Shown: positions 1-9,853 of the stretch, piece after piece
Numbering within the stretch: position 1 is the first letter of the stretch
Layout: each line of letters begins with the position of its first letter
DNA from: Ruminococcus sp.
Lineage (GTDB): Bacteria > Bacillota > Clostridia > Oscillospirales > Ruminococcaceae
Length of the DNA: 39,379 nt
Assembly: GCA_031262835.1 (NCBI GenBank)
Contig: JAISGY010000058.1
Span: forward strand, 1 to 39,379
Direction of reading: 5' to 3'
The notes under the pieces: generated by a model
Told to the model about the DNA's origin: nothing
The model's input: only the letters and a program-made list of their open reading frames with translations
The model's database searches: none
Position numbers and translations under genes: made by a program

Positions 1-506
1 GGTTCGCCGAGCGCATTTATCAGCCTGTAGGGGTTGTTGCTTTCGCCGTAAATCATGTCTAAAACCTGTCCGCCGATCATTCCGCGAATCCCCGAAAGAT
101 TGTTTATAACTGATATCATACGCACTTTTTGCGCGTCGGAAAGGCTTTTGTCGTTCGTAATAACGGAGGCGGCAAGCGAACCGAGCGCGTCCCCGGCAAG
201 AAGCGCGACAGCCTCCCCGTAGACGATATGGCAAGACGGCTTCCCGCGGCGTGTTTCGTCGTCGTCCATGCAGGGCAGGTCATCGTGAATGAGTGAATAG
301 CTTTGAATCAGTTCAATTGCAACCGCCGCAGAATCCGCGTCCTCATAACGCCCTCCGCACATCTTACAAAATTCGTAAACAAGCTGCGGGCGAAGTCTCT
401 TCCCGCCGCCAAGCACCGCATATTTAACCGCATCGGCAATAAGCGGGTGAACACCCTCAAGCTCCGCATTAAGTCTATCGGCAATAACCTTTTCAAATCT
501 TTCCAT
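1..506 (-). CDS. ispA: Polyprenyl (farnesyl/geranylgeranyl) diphosphate synthase, partial
   Basis: This is the N-terminal ~168 residues of a trans-isoprenyl diphosphate synthase. It condenses IPP with allylic diphosphates to make the C15/C20 precursors of quinones and undecaprenyl phosphate. The ATG at 506 follows an AGGTGG ribosome site. The protein shows GGGKRLRP (residues 33-40), which binds the diphosphate of IPP, and the first aspartate-rich motif DDLPCMDDD (75-83), which binds Mg2+ and the allylic substrate. The second aspartate-rich motif lies beyond the window edge. The gene starts 16 bases after xseB, in the xseA-xseB-ispA order usual for Bacillota. The family is certain; chain length (FPP or GGPP) cannot be told from this part. 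Confidence 0.93.
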   Translation of the reverse strand, partial: MERFEKVIADRLNAELEGVHPLIADAVKYAVLGGGKRLRPQLVYEFCKMCGGRYEDADSAAVAIELIQSYSLIHDDLPCMDDDETRRGKPSCHIVYGEAVALLAGDALGSLAASVITNDKSLSDAQKVRMISVINNLSGIRGMIGGQVLDMIYGESNNPYRLINALGE

Positions 507-522
507 TTTCCACCTGCAAATT

Positions 523-708
523 CTATTCTGCCTCAACCGCGTCAATTTCAGCCTTAGCGGCTCTTAATTTTTCCTTTGCAATTTCGATTGCAGAAACCGC
601 CGCTTTGTATAGCTTTAGCGACTCGTCAAGTGCTAAACCGCTTTTTTCCATCTGCTTCGTAATCGCGTCAAGTTCCGCAAAAATTTCTTCTAAACTCTTC
701 TCAGTCAT
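523..708 (-). CDS. xseB: Exodeoxyribonuclease VII small subunit
   Basis: This 61-residue acidic, all-helical protein matches XseB in size and pattern: a predicted two-helix hairpin starting with an ExxxELDAITKQME-type segment. Several XseB copies bind the long coiled coil of XseA to form exonuclease VII, which degrades single-stranded DNA from both ends to short oligonucleotides. The start codon overlaps the end of xseA by 8 bases, so the two subunits are probably translationally coupled. It has no catalytic residues of its own, as expected. Confidence 0.93.
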   Translation of the reverse strand: MTEKSLEEIFAELDAITKQMEKSGLALDESLKLYKAAVSAIEIAKEKLRAAKAEIDAVEAE

Positions 709-1891
709 CTAAGACCCTCGCTTTCCTTTTTCCGTCCGAGTAAATTAATATAATATCGTCCCCCGCCGCAAGTTTTTTCGCGGAGGTTATGACGCTGCCG
801 TCCTTTTCGGTTATCGCGTAGCCCCGCGAGAGAAGTTTCAATGGTGATAGATTGTCAACTTTTCCCATAAGCAGGTTTAACCTATATTCCTTCTCACTTA
901 GTTTTGCGGCAATTTTCGTGCGGAAAAATTCTTCCCGCTTTTCAATTTCGCTGCTGTAACGGGCAATTCGAGCGGTCGGCAATAATGCTTTTATCGCCGA
1001 CTCTTTTTTCCCCAAATCGTCATCATACCTGCTAATCTTTCCGGCGCAAATTCCGTAAAGGTTTTGTCGTATATTTTCAAGGTTCATGAGGATATGAACG
1101 GTATCCTTCACCGCAAGTTCGGCAGCGGCGGAGGGCGTCGGGGCGCGAAGGTCTGCGGCAAAGTCGCAGAGGGGATTATCGGTTTCGTGCCCGACGGCGG
1201 ATATTATCGGGGTTTTTGTTCCCGCGACCGCCCGTACTACCGTTTCGTCCGAAAAGGGGAACAGGTCTTCGTAAGAGCCGCCGCCCCTGCCTAAAATTAA
1301 CAAATCCTCATTGCTTTCATCGGCGATTTTAATCTGCTCGGTGATGTTTTTCGCCGCTGTTGCACCCTGTACAGCCGTTTTGTAAAGGGATATCGAAATA
1401 TAAGGCGCACGACGGCGAAGTACCGCAATCATATCTTGTAACGCCGCCGCACCCTCGGAGGTTATAACCCCGATTTTTTCAGGGTAAGGGGGGAGCGGCT
1501 TCTTTTTTTCCGCGTCAAATAAACCCTCGTGAGAAAGTTTGTTCTTTAGCTGTTCATAGGCGGCGGAAAGCTTACCGATGCCGTCGGGGACAATATCGGT
1601 GCAGTAAAGCCTGTAATCGCCTGCCTTCTCGTAAATCTCGACATACCCGGTAACAATTACGCTCATGCCGTTTTCGGGCGAAAAGCCGAGTTTATCGGCA
1701 CTGTAAAAAGGCATCTGTGCTTTTACGGCGGCGTCGGAGTCTTTTAGCGTAAAATAAAGATGTCTGGATTTATCATGCCGCGCAAAATTGGAAATTTCGC
1801 CCTTAACATAAACCTCACGCAGAATCTTATCTTCTTTAAATCGTGCCGCAAGATAGCGGTTAAGCTCGGCGACCGTTATAACTGTTTTCAT
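701..1891 (-). CDS. xseA: Exodeoxyribonuclease VII large subunit
   Basis: This 396-residue protein is the catalytic subunit of exonuclease VII. Residues ~1-100 form the OB-fold that binds single-stranded DNA. The central domain carries the conserved blocks PEKIGVITSEGAAALQD, LILGRGGGSYEDL and ISAVGHETDNPLCDFAADLRAPTPS. A helical C-terminal part forms the stalk for XseB and ends in the typical LSRGYAI segment. Length is normal for Bacillota. The ATG at 1891 overlaps the TGA of the upstream TsaD-like gene (ATGA), and the 3' end overlaps xseB, so it sits in the middle of one polycistronic unit. Confidence 0.96.
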   Translation of the reverse strand: MKTVITVAELNRYLAARFKEDKILREVYVKGEISNFARHDKSRHLYFTLKDSDAAVKAQMPFYSADKLGFSPENGMSVIVTGYVEIYEKAGDYRLYCTDIVPDGIGKLSAAYEQLKNKLSHEGLFDAEKKKPLPPYPEKIGVITSEGAAALQDMIAVLRRRAPYISISLYKTAVQGATAAKNITEQIKIADESNEDLLILGRGGGSYEDLFPFSDETVVRAVAGTKTPIISAVGHETDNPLCDFAADLRAPTPSAAAELAVKDTVHILMNLENIRQNLYGICAGKISRYDDDLGKKESAIKALLPTARIARYSSEIEKREEFFRTKIAAKLSEKEYRLNLLMGKVDNLSPLKLLSRGYAITEKDGSVITSAKKLAAGDDIILIYSDGKRKARVLDD

Positions 1892-2811
1892 TTCGTTTCT
1901 TTCAAATATGCGTAAATTGCCGCTCCTACGGCGTTATCGGAGGAATAACCCGGTGCGGCGAAGAGCTTCTCTCTGCCCATTTTTTCCAAACTCTCGCGAA
2001 TCATTCTGTTCGACATAACCCCCCCCGCGAAAACTATAGTATCGCAGGAAGCATGAAAAGCTATCATCTTCATCAGTGCCGTTTCGATATATTCGAGGGC
2101 GTAATGCGCAATAATCGAGGGCGGAACATTGTCTTCAAGCATCTTTCTGCACTTATTTTCCGCGCCGGAAAAACAAGGATTGCCGTTCTTTGTCGGAACG
2201 TCAATCTTTATTAGCGAATCGCCGCCTGTTGCAAGCTTTTCAAGTTCAGGTCCGCAAGGAAATTTAAGCCCGAGCATAACCCCAACCCTGTCAACAAGCT
2301 GTCCGGCTTTAAGGTCAGCCGACGCAGCTACAATTTCGCAGCGAATAATCTCGTCTTCATCAGGCGTACAAAGAAGCATATCGGTCGTTCCGCCGCTTAT
2401 ATGAAGAGCGTTAAATTTTGTATTTACCAAGTCATGCCGCCCGACAGAGTAAAGCGCGGCAAGGATATGCCCGACCTGATGGGAGGTTTTGTGAACGGGA
2501 ATTTTACTAACCGAACCTAAAATTTCGGCGGCAGTCACCCCCGCTAAAAAGCAGGGCATATAAGAGCCTTCGATATTCCGAGGACGCGAGGAAACGCCGA
2601 CAGCGGCGATGTTTTCACGAACCCCCATCGCCTCCGCAACCACCCCGGGAAGCTGCACGGTGTGGTGAAAGAGGGCGTCCGACTGGCGAACTCCAAGCTC
2701 ACCGGGCTTTACCGGAAGGAGCTTTCCCGCCATGTAAACTTGTCCCGTTTCACTATCGTAAACCGCCGCGGAAGTGGTATAATTGCTCGTATCAAGACCT
2801 AAGTACAGCAT
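1888..2811 (-). CDS. TsaD/Kae1-family (peptidase M22-like) paralog
   Basis: This 307-residue ASKHA-fold protein is related to TsaD, the ATPase that makes the t6A modification of tRNA. The ATG at 2811 is chosen because the protein then begins with the phosphate-loop strand MLYLGLDTSN; the open frame continues upstream only inside nusB. It keeps the metal-ligand pattern HxxxH (SHQVGH), the loop HISGGTTDML and the C-terminal AGGVMSNRMIRESL. It lacks the usual TsaD N-terminal SCDETAVA signature and is about 30 residues shorter than bacterial TsaD. It is therefore probably the divergent paralog often placed between nusB and xseA in Clostridia, not the housekeeping enzyme. It overlaps nusB by 20 bases and xseA by 4. 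Exact function unknown. Confidence 0.85.
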   Translation of the reverse strand: MLYLGLDTSNYTTSAAVYDSETGQVYMAGKLLPVKPGELGVRQSDALFHHTVQLPGVVAEAMGVRENIAAVGVSSRPRNIEGSYMPCFLAGVTAAEILGSVSKIPVHKTSHQVGHILAALYSVGRHDLVNTKFNALHISGGTTDMLLCTPDEDEIIRCEIVAASADLKAGQLVDRVGVMLGLKFPCGPELEKLATGGDSLIKIDVPTKNGNPCFSGAENKCRKMLEDNVPPSIIAHYALEYIETALMKMIAFHASCDTIVFAGGVMSNRMIRESLEKMGREKLFAAPGYSSDNAVGAAIYAYLKETK

Positions 2812-3235
2812 TTTTCTTAGCCCGAAGGTATCCGCCCAAGACCCCGTTAATAAACTTAACGTCCTGTTCGGACGCGAAATCTTCCGCGAAACGAACAGCC
2901 TCGGAGACGGATATGTTTTCGTGAATTTTATCGTCGAAGATAATTTCAAAAAGCGCGACGCGGAGTATCGCGACGGAGATTTTCGGAACGCGGGCGAATT
3001 TTCGTTTTTCGGAAGCGGAAGCGATAATGCCGTCAAGCTCCTCGCCGTGTTCGGCAATCTTTAAAAACTTTTCTTCAATATCTTCATTCATATTGAAATT
3101 ATCGGCAGCATACGCGGCGTCTAAAATTTCACGCGGGGAATAAATCCCGAAAAGGCTTTCAAAAACAAGGTAGAAAACGGCTTCGCGGTCGTGCATATTC
3201 TTTTCGGTAACAGGTTTTACATCGGGGGAACTCAT
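2792..3235 (-). CDS. nusB: Transcription antitermination factor NusB
   Basis: This 147-residue all-helical protein matches NusB, which binds boxA RNA together with ribosomal protein S10 to prevent early termination in rRNA operons. Typical features are an N-terminal helix with REAVFYLVFESLF and the C-terminal block RVALFEIIFDD followed by SVSEAVRFAEDF and FINGVLGGYLR. The ATG at 3235 overlaps the stop of the Asp23-like gene (ATGA). The yqhY-nusB neighbourhood is the same as in Bacillus. The 3' end overlaps the TsaD-like gene by 20 bases. Confidence 0.95.
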   Translation of the reverse strand: MSSPDVKPVTEKNMHDREAVFYLVFESLFGIYSPREILDAAYAADNFNMNEDIEEKFLKIAEHGEELDGIIASASEKRKFARVPKISVAILRVALFEIIFDDKIHENISVSEAVRFAEDFASEQDVKFINGVLGGYLRAKKNAVLRS

Positions 3236-3606
3236 TTTTTCTCCTTCTTTTCCGGTGTAATCCCGGAGATGATGATGTTAACCTTCGATACGGTGAGTCC
3301 CGTCATGCTTCGCACGTCTTCGATAATCTGCTTTTGAATGGCTTCGGAAACGTCGAACGCCTTGCAGTTGGGGCTGACGGTAACGGATAGGCTTATCTCC
3401 GCCGAATCGTCGTTAAAATGTACGCTCGCGAAGGAGTCCGCCTTCTGCCCGAAAATGTCGGTGAATCCTATCTTCCTGTCATATTGAACCGACATTTCCC
3501 CCGACTCCGAAAGTGCGGATTCGCAAATCTTCTTAATAACTTCCTTGGAAATTTTAACCTTTTTATCGGTGGTCATAACTTTAGTCTCAATCATTTTTAC
3601 AGTCAC
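3232..3606 (-). CDS. yqhY: Asp23/Gls24 family protein (YqhY type)
   Basis: This 124-residue protein has the Asp23/Gls24 pattern: a KISKEVIKKICESAL helix near the start, a central beta sheet (ISLSVTVSPNC) and a helix before TGLTVSKVNIIISGI. YqhY-type members lie directly upstream of nusB in Bacillota and have been linked to control of acetyl-CoA carboxylase in Bacillus; the biochemical role is not settled. It is the first gene of the minus-strand operon and its promoter is visible just upstream. Some upstream residues may be extra, because internal ATGs at codons 5 and 11 could also serve as starts. Confidence 0.88.
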   Translation of the reverse strand: MTVKMIETKVMTTDKKVKISKEVIKKICESALSESGEMSVQYDRKIGFTDIFGQKADSFASVHFNDDSAEISLSVTVSPNCKAFDVSEAIQKQIIEDVRSMTGLTVSKVNIIISGITPEKKEKK

Positions 3607-3615
3607 CTCAAGTTA

Positions 3616-3644
3616 ATTATACACTATTTTGAATGAAAACACAA
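3616..3644 (-). promoter_or_regulatory. Sigma-A-type promoter of the yqhY-nusB-xseAB-ispA operon
   Basis: On the minus strand there is a perfect TATAAT (3621-3616) with a 17-base spacer from TTGTGT (3644-3639). Transcription would start about 10 bases before the yqhY ATG region's GAGGTG ribosome site. The -35 box is weak (TTG only). Confidence 0.6.
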
Positions 3645-3647
3645 CAG

Positions 3648-3677
3648 GTTATAAAAATAAATTTTCCGGCATACATT
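3648..3677 (+). promoter_or_regulatory. Sigma-E-like sporulation promoter upstream of yabP
   Basis: The element GTTATAA (3648-3654), 15 bases, CATACATT (3670-3677) resembles the mother-cell sigma-E consensus, whose -10 is CATACAnT. It lies about 45 bases upstream of yabP. In Bacillus yabP is sigma-E controlled, so the match fits the gene. No good sigma-A promoter is seen in this orientation. Confidence 0.55.
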
Positions 3678-3723
3678 TTATCAGAATGTTAACTTACAAA
3701 GAATTGCAAAAGGGGGACTTCTC

Positions 3724-3990
3724 ATGGACAAGGCGGGAGTTTATCACAATATCATTTTAGAATCAAGGCGCAAAATGTCAATATCCGGCGTAACCGATGT
3801 TGACCGGTTCGACGAGGACATTGTGCATATATACACAACCCTCGGCGAAATGACAATAAAGGGTTCTGACCTTCACGTCTCCGACCTTTCGACCGACTCG
3901 GGCGAGATGAATATTGAAGGGCAGATTGACTCGGTTGTGTACGGCGAAGCGAAGACTCCGCTTTCATTTTTAGCGAAAATTTTCAGGTAA
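3724..3990 (+). CDS. yabP: Sporulation protein YabP
   Basis: This 88-residue protein matches YabP of the YabP/YqfC family, mother-cell proteins needed for correct spore coat and cortex formation. It shows the family pattern: a short N-terminal helix with NIILESRRKMSISGV, then a run of beta strands (LGEMTIKGSDLHV and SGEMNIEGQIDSV). The ATG follows GGGGGA. It is followed after 3 bases by yabQ, as in Bacillus and most spore-forming Clostridia. Its presence shows that the organism has the genes for endospore formation. Confidence 0.93.
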   Translation: MDKAGVYHNIILESRRKMSISGVTDVDRFDEDIVHIYTTLGEMTIKGSDLHVSDLSTDSGEMNIEGQIDSVVYGEAKTPLSFLAKIFR

Positions 3991-3993
3991 AAA

Positions 3994-4422
3994 ATGCTGC
4001 TTGATACTTTCTACACCGTAACCGAACAGGCGGAACTCTTTCTGCTCTCGGTTGTTGTCGGTGCTGCGCTCGGCGTGGTTTTCGATGCAACAAGGCTTAT
4101 TCGTGCCGTTTTTGTAACTGCGCGGAAAAGTTTCCTCGTCCACGTCCTCGATTTTTTATTTATCCTAATCTACGCATTGACAATCTTCACATACTCCGCT
4201 GTTTTTGCACGCGGGGAGATTCGCTTTTTCATTCTTATAGGCTCGCTTTGCGGATTTTTAATTGAAACGCTTACAATCGGCGACTCTGTTACGAAATTGA
4301 TCCGCTTTGTTTCGGACAAAATCCATGCTTTTCTAAAGCGAGTCTTCGATTCTGTATGGGCATTTATACTAAAATTAACGAAAAATTTTAGGCATAATAA
4401 CGATTCTACCGAACCCGCTTAA
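3994..4422 (+). CDS. yabQ: Spore cortex biosynthesis membrane protein YabQ
   Basis: This 142-residue membrane protein has four hydrophobic segments (about residues 15-35, 48-67, 75-95 and a weaker one near 120). It carries the YabQ hallmark, a conserved loop with GVVFDATRLIRAVF after the first segment. YabQ sits in the outer forespore membrane and is needed for cortex assembly. It lies 3 bases after yabP and probably shares its promoter. Length is shorter than in Bacillus but usual for Clostridia. Confidence 0.9.
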   Translation: MLLDTFYTVTEQAELFLLSVVVGAALGVVFDATRLIRAVFVTARKSFLVHVLDFLFILIYALTIFTYSAVFARGEIRFFILIGSLCGFLIETLTIGDSVTKLIRFVSDKIHAFLKRVFDSVWAFILKLTKNFRHNNDSTEPA

Positions 4423-4429
4423 AAAACAT

Positions 4430-4458
4430 TTGACTTTTTCTTAACATTACATTATAAT
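4430..4458 (+). promoter_or_regulatory. Strong sigma-A promoter of divIC-yabR
   Basis: TTGACT (4430-4435), a 17-base spacer and a perfect TATAAT (4453-4458) lie directly after yabQ and upstream of divIC. This separates the division gene, which needs vegetative expression, from the sporulation pair before it. Confidence 0.8.
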
Positions 4459-4493
4459 AGTATTATGTCAAATTATCTTCGGAGTTTACAAAA

Positions 4494-4805
4494 GTGAAGA
4501 AGTCACCGATAAAGAACAAAAACGGCTTGTTGCTAAACACTTTAATAACCGTAGCCACCCTGTCGATTGCGATTTTTTGCGTCGGGGCTTTTGTAATTCG
4601 CCAAGCCGAACTTGAAGAAAAACGGCTCGAGCTCGAACGCTTAACCGAGGAATGTAACGAACTTGAAAAGCTAAACAGCGAATATGAAAGTATCTTGAAC
4701 GAATCAGACGAACGCGCCTATATCGAACGAATCGCCTCCGAAGTCTTGGGTTACGCCTATCCTAACGAACGCCGCTTTTACGACTCCGGGAACGGCGGCA
4801 ATTAA
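4494..4805 (+). CDS. divIC: Septum formation initiator DivIC/FtsB family
   Basis: This 103-residue bitopic membrane protein has a short basic N-terminus, one transmembrane segment (residues ~12-32) and a long coiled coil (about 35-75, rich in LEEKRLELERLTEE-type heptads). It ends with the conserved ERIASEVLGYAYPNE segment of the family. DivIC forms a complex with FtsL and DivIB (FtsB-FtsL-FtsQ in Proteobacteria) that activates septal wall synthesis. The GTG start follows CGGAG. Position between yabQ and the S1-domain gene is the usual one. Confidence 0.92.
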   Translation: MKKSPIKNKNGLLLNTLITVATLSIAIFCVGAFVIRQAELEEKRLELERLTEECNELEKLNSEYESILNESDERAYIERIASEVLGYAYPNERRFYDSGNGGN

Positions 4806-4828
4806 TTAGAAGAGGAAATCTTTCATAT

Positions 4829-5221
4829 ATGGAGCTTCTGACAGGAAAAATTTACGACGGCAAGGTCACCGGCATAACAAAATTCGGTGCGTTTGTTGAA
4901 ACCAGTCCCGGTACCTCCGGCATGGTACATATCTCCGAAGTCGCAAACAGATATGTCGAGAACATTTCCGACGTCCTAACCGTTTCACAAACGGTAAAAG
5001 TCATGGTCATGAGCATCTCGGACGACGGAAAAATCGCTCTTTCAATAAAGAGGGCGGAAAAACCCGAACGCCCTCAAAACCGCGGCAATAACCGCCAACC
5101 CCCGAAACCTGCAACCTTTGAAGACATGATGAGCGCGTTCAAGAAAACCTCCGACGAGAAATTAGGCGACATAAAGCGTCAAGGGGACAAACGCGGGGGC
5201 AATCGCGGCGGCAGACACTGA
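4829..5221 (+). CDS. yabR: S1 RNA-binding domain protein (YabR type)
   Basis: This 130-residue protein has one S1 domain at residues ~1-72, with the usual GKVTGITKFGAFVE and SGMVHISEVANRYV blocks. A basic, low-complexity tail rich in Arg, Gly, Asn and Pro follows and probably adds RNA contacts. It is the usual neighbour of divIC. YabR homologues resemble general stress protein 13 and are thought to bind RNA or ribosomes; a precise role is not established. A terminator hairpin follows the stop codon. Confidence 0.9.
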   Translation: MELLTGKIYDGKVTGITKFGAFVETSPGTSGMVHISEVANRYVENISDVLTVSQTVKVMVMSISDDGKIALSIKRAEKPERPQNRGNNRQPPKPATFEDMMSAFKKTSDEKLGDIKRQGDKRGGNRGGRH

Positions 5222-5246
5222 CTATAATATATAGATTACATAATAC

Positions 5247-5276
5247 GGGCGTTTAACACGCCCTGTTAATGTTTTT
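5247..5276 (+). terminator. Rho-independent terminator after yabR
   Basis: Six-base-pair stem GGGCGT/ACGCCC (5247-5252 and 5258-5263) with a 5-base loop, followed by TGTTAATG and six T. It could also act as an attenuator of leuA, because a TATAAT box lies upstream at 5223-5228, but no -35 partner is evident. Confidence 0.65.
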
Positions 5277-5294
5277 TCGGAGTTAAAATTATAT

Positions 5295-8523
<3,229 letters not shown>

Positions 8524-8544
8524 TCGAAAAGCATTAATAATCCT

Positions 8545-8582
8545 AATGCCGCTTATTGAAAAAAATAAGCGGCATTTGTTGT
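8545..8582 (+). terminator. Rho-independent terminator after gdhA
   Basis: A 13-base-pair perfect stem AATGCCGCTTATT / AATAAGCGGCATT (8545-8557 and 8564-8576) with a 6-base A-rich loop, followed by a T-rich tail, 21 bases after the gdhA stop. Confidence 0.9.
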
Positions 8583-8627
8583 AACGTTTCTTTGAAAAAA
8601 AGGATATATATATCGGGAGGTGAAAAT

Positions 8628-9104
8628 GTGAGCGATAATATCGGCAAGATTTACGGCGCACACGCGCAGACCGTGTACAAGTTTCTCCTTGCCCAAACTC
8701 ACGACCCCGACCTTTCCGAAGACCTCACCGAAGACACCTTCCTACAGGCGATAAAGTCACTGGGACGCTTTGACGGTTCATGTAAACTCTCCGTCTGGCT
8801 CTGTCAAATCGCCAAACACCTCTGGTACAAAGAGCTTGAACGCCGAAAGAAGCACGGTGTAACCTGTGAAATTCCCGAAAACACCGCCGCGCCCGACACG
8901 CTCCTTCAAACCGAGCGAAACGACCTCTACAGGGCGATACATAAGCTTTCGGACTCACAGCGCGAAATTGTGCTTCTAAGACTGTCGGGGGAATTCGGCT
9001 TTGCGGAGATCGGCGAAATAATCGGGAAATCCGAGAGTTTCGCCCGAACGACTTTCTATCGTGCAAAAGAAGAAATAAGGAGGATTATTAATGTTAAGTC
9101 ATAA
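8628..9104 (+). CDS. ECF-type RNA polymerase sigma factor
   Basis: This 158-residue protein has sigma region 2 (residues ~5-70, with DLTEDTFLQAIKSLGRFDG and the promoter-melting SVWLCQIAKHLWYKELERRK) and region 4 (~100-155, with SDSQREIVLLRLSGEFGFAEIGEIIGKSES). It directs RNA polymerase to a small stress or signal regulon. The GTG at 8628 is chosen because GGGAGGTG lies 5-6 bases before it; the open frame starts earlier but without a ribosome site. It overlaps the following anti-sigma gene by 14 bases, so the two are translationally coupled. The signal sensed is unknown. Confidence 0.92.
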   Translation: MSDNIGKIYGAHAQTVYKFLLAQTHDPDLSEDLTEDTFLQAIKSLGRFDGSCKLSVWLCQIAKHLWYKELERRKKHGVTCEIPENTAAPDTLLQTERNDLYRAIHKLSDSQREIVLLRLSGEFGFAEIGEIIGKSESFARTTFYRAKEEIRRIINVKS

Positions 9105-9813
9105 TGTGGTAAAAGACCTCTTGCCCGCTTACATTGACGGCTTGTGTTCGAGTGATACCAACGCCGAAATTGCGGAACATCTTGACGACTGTTACGAATG
9201 TAAGAAGGTTTATAAGGCAATGAAAGAGCCGGAGCCGACGGAAAATTTACCGGTTACAAAAGACCTCGACTACCTTAAAAAAATCCGTAAAAGAAACTTG
9301 CGGAGGGTATTGATTGCTTCTCTGTCTGTCCTTGCCTGTGCGGTTGCGTTTGTGTTTGTCTTTGTTATCGGGGTTCCGGCTGACAGTGAAAAGATTGTAT
9401 ATCGGTTTGAACATAAGGGTACCGGTGAAAATTACAACAGGATAATTGACGGAGGCGAGGGTCTCAATGCGAATATTTTCGAGCTTGATTTTTACATGAT
9501 TGACGAGGGCAATTTAGCCTTGCATCAAAAAATACATGATGAAAAAACAGCCGATGGTGTTGACCGCACTGTAACTATTACCGTCAACACTGTTCCCGAG
9601 TTATTGGGGATGGGCAGATTCTACCACTATCCATTGAAAAGTGTCGATGACCCAAATGACCGCAACATCAAAAATTGCAAGGTTATCGTTAAGTTCGCCG
9701 ACAAAACACTCGTTTATATCCGCGAAAGCAACCACATAACGGGTATGAGCGATACAGAGGGTAACTGGTTTGACTGCGATTACTACAGTTATTCATACGA
9801 GCTTCAACAATAA
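9091..9813 (+). CDS. Zinc-finger anti-sigma factor, membrane-anchored
   Basis: This 240-residue protein begins with a ZAS-type anti-sigma domain: H30-x3-C34-x2-C37 in the segment AEHLDDCYECKK, preceded by a helix with the typical DLLPAYIDGLCS. One transmembrane segment lies at residues ~73-95. The remaining ~140 residues are extracytoplasmic, mostly beta, and were not recognised. It should hold the partner ECF sigma factor at the membrane until the outer domain senses its signal. The extracytoplasmic part has two cysteine-poor beta-rich halves and no protease motif that I can see. Confidence 0.88.
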   Translation: MLSHNVVKDLLPAYIDGLCSSDTNAEIAEHLDDCYECKKVYKAMKEPEPTENLPVTKDLDYLKKIRKRNLRRVLIASLSVLACAVAFVFVFVIGVPADSEKIVYRFEHKGTGENYNRIIDGGEGLNANIFELDFYMIDEGNLALHQKIHDEKTADGVDRTVTITVNTVPELLGMGRFYHYPLKSVDDPNDRNIKNCKVIVKFADKTLVYIRESNHITGMSDTEGNWFDCDYYSYSYELQQ

Positions 9814-9817
9814 AAAA

Positions 9818-9853
9818 CGGCGGCAACTACTAAAGTTGCCGTCGATTTTTTAT
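9818..9853. terminator. Terminator between convergent anti-sigma and Cache genes
   Basis: Stem CGGCAACT/AGTTGCCG (9821-9828 and 9834-9841), extendable by three pairs, followed on the plus strand by a run of six T. It lies right after the anti-sigma stop and overlaps the stop of the minus-strand Cache gene, so it can serve both directions. Confidence 0.8.
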
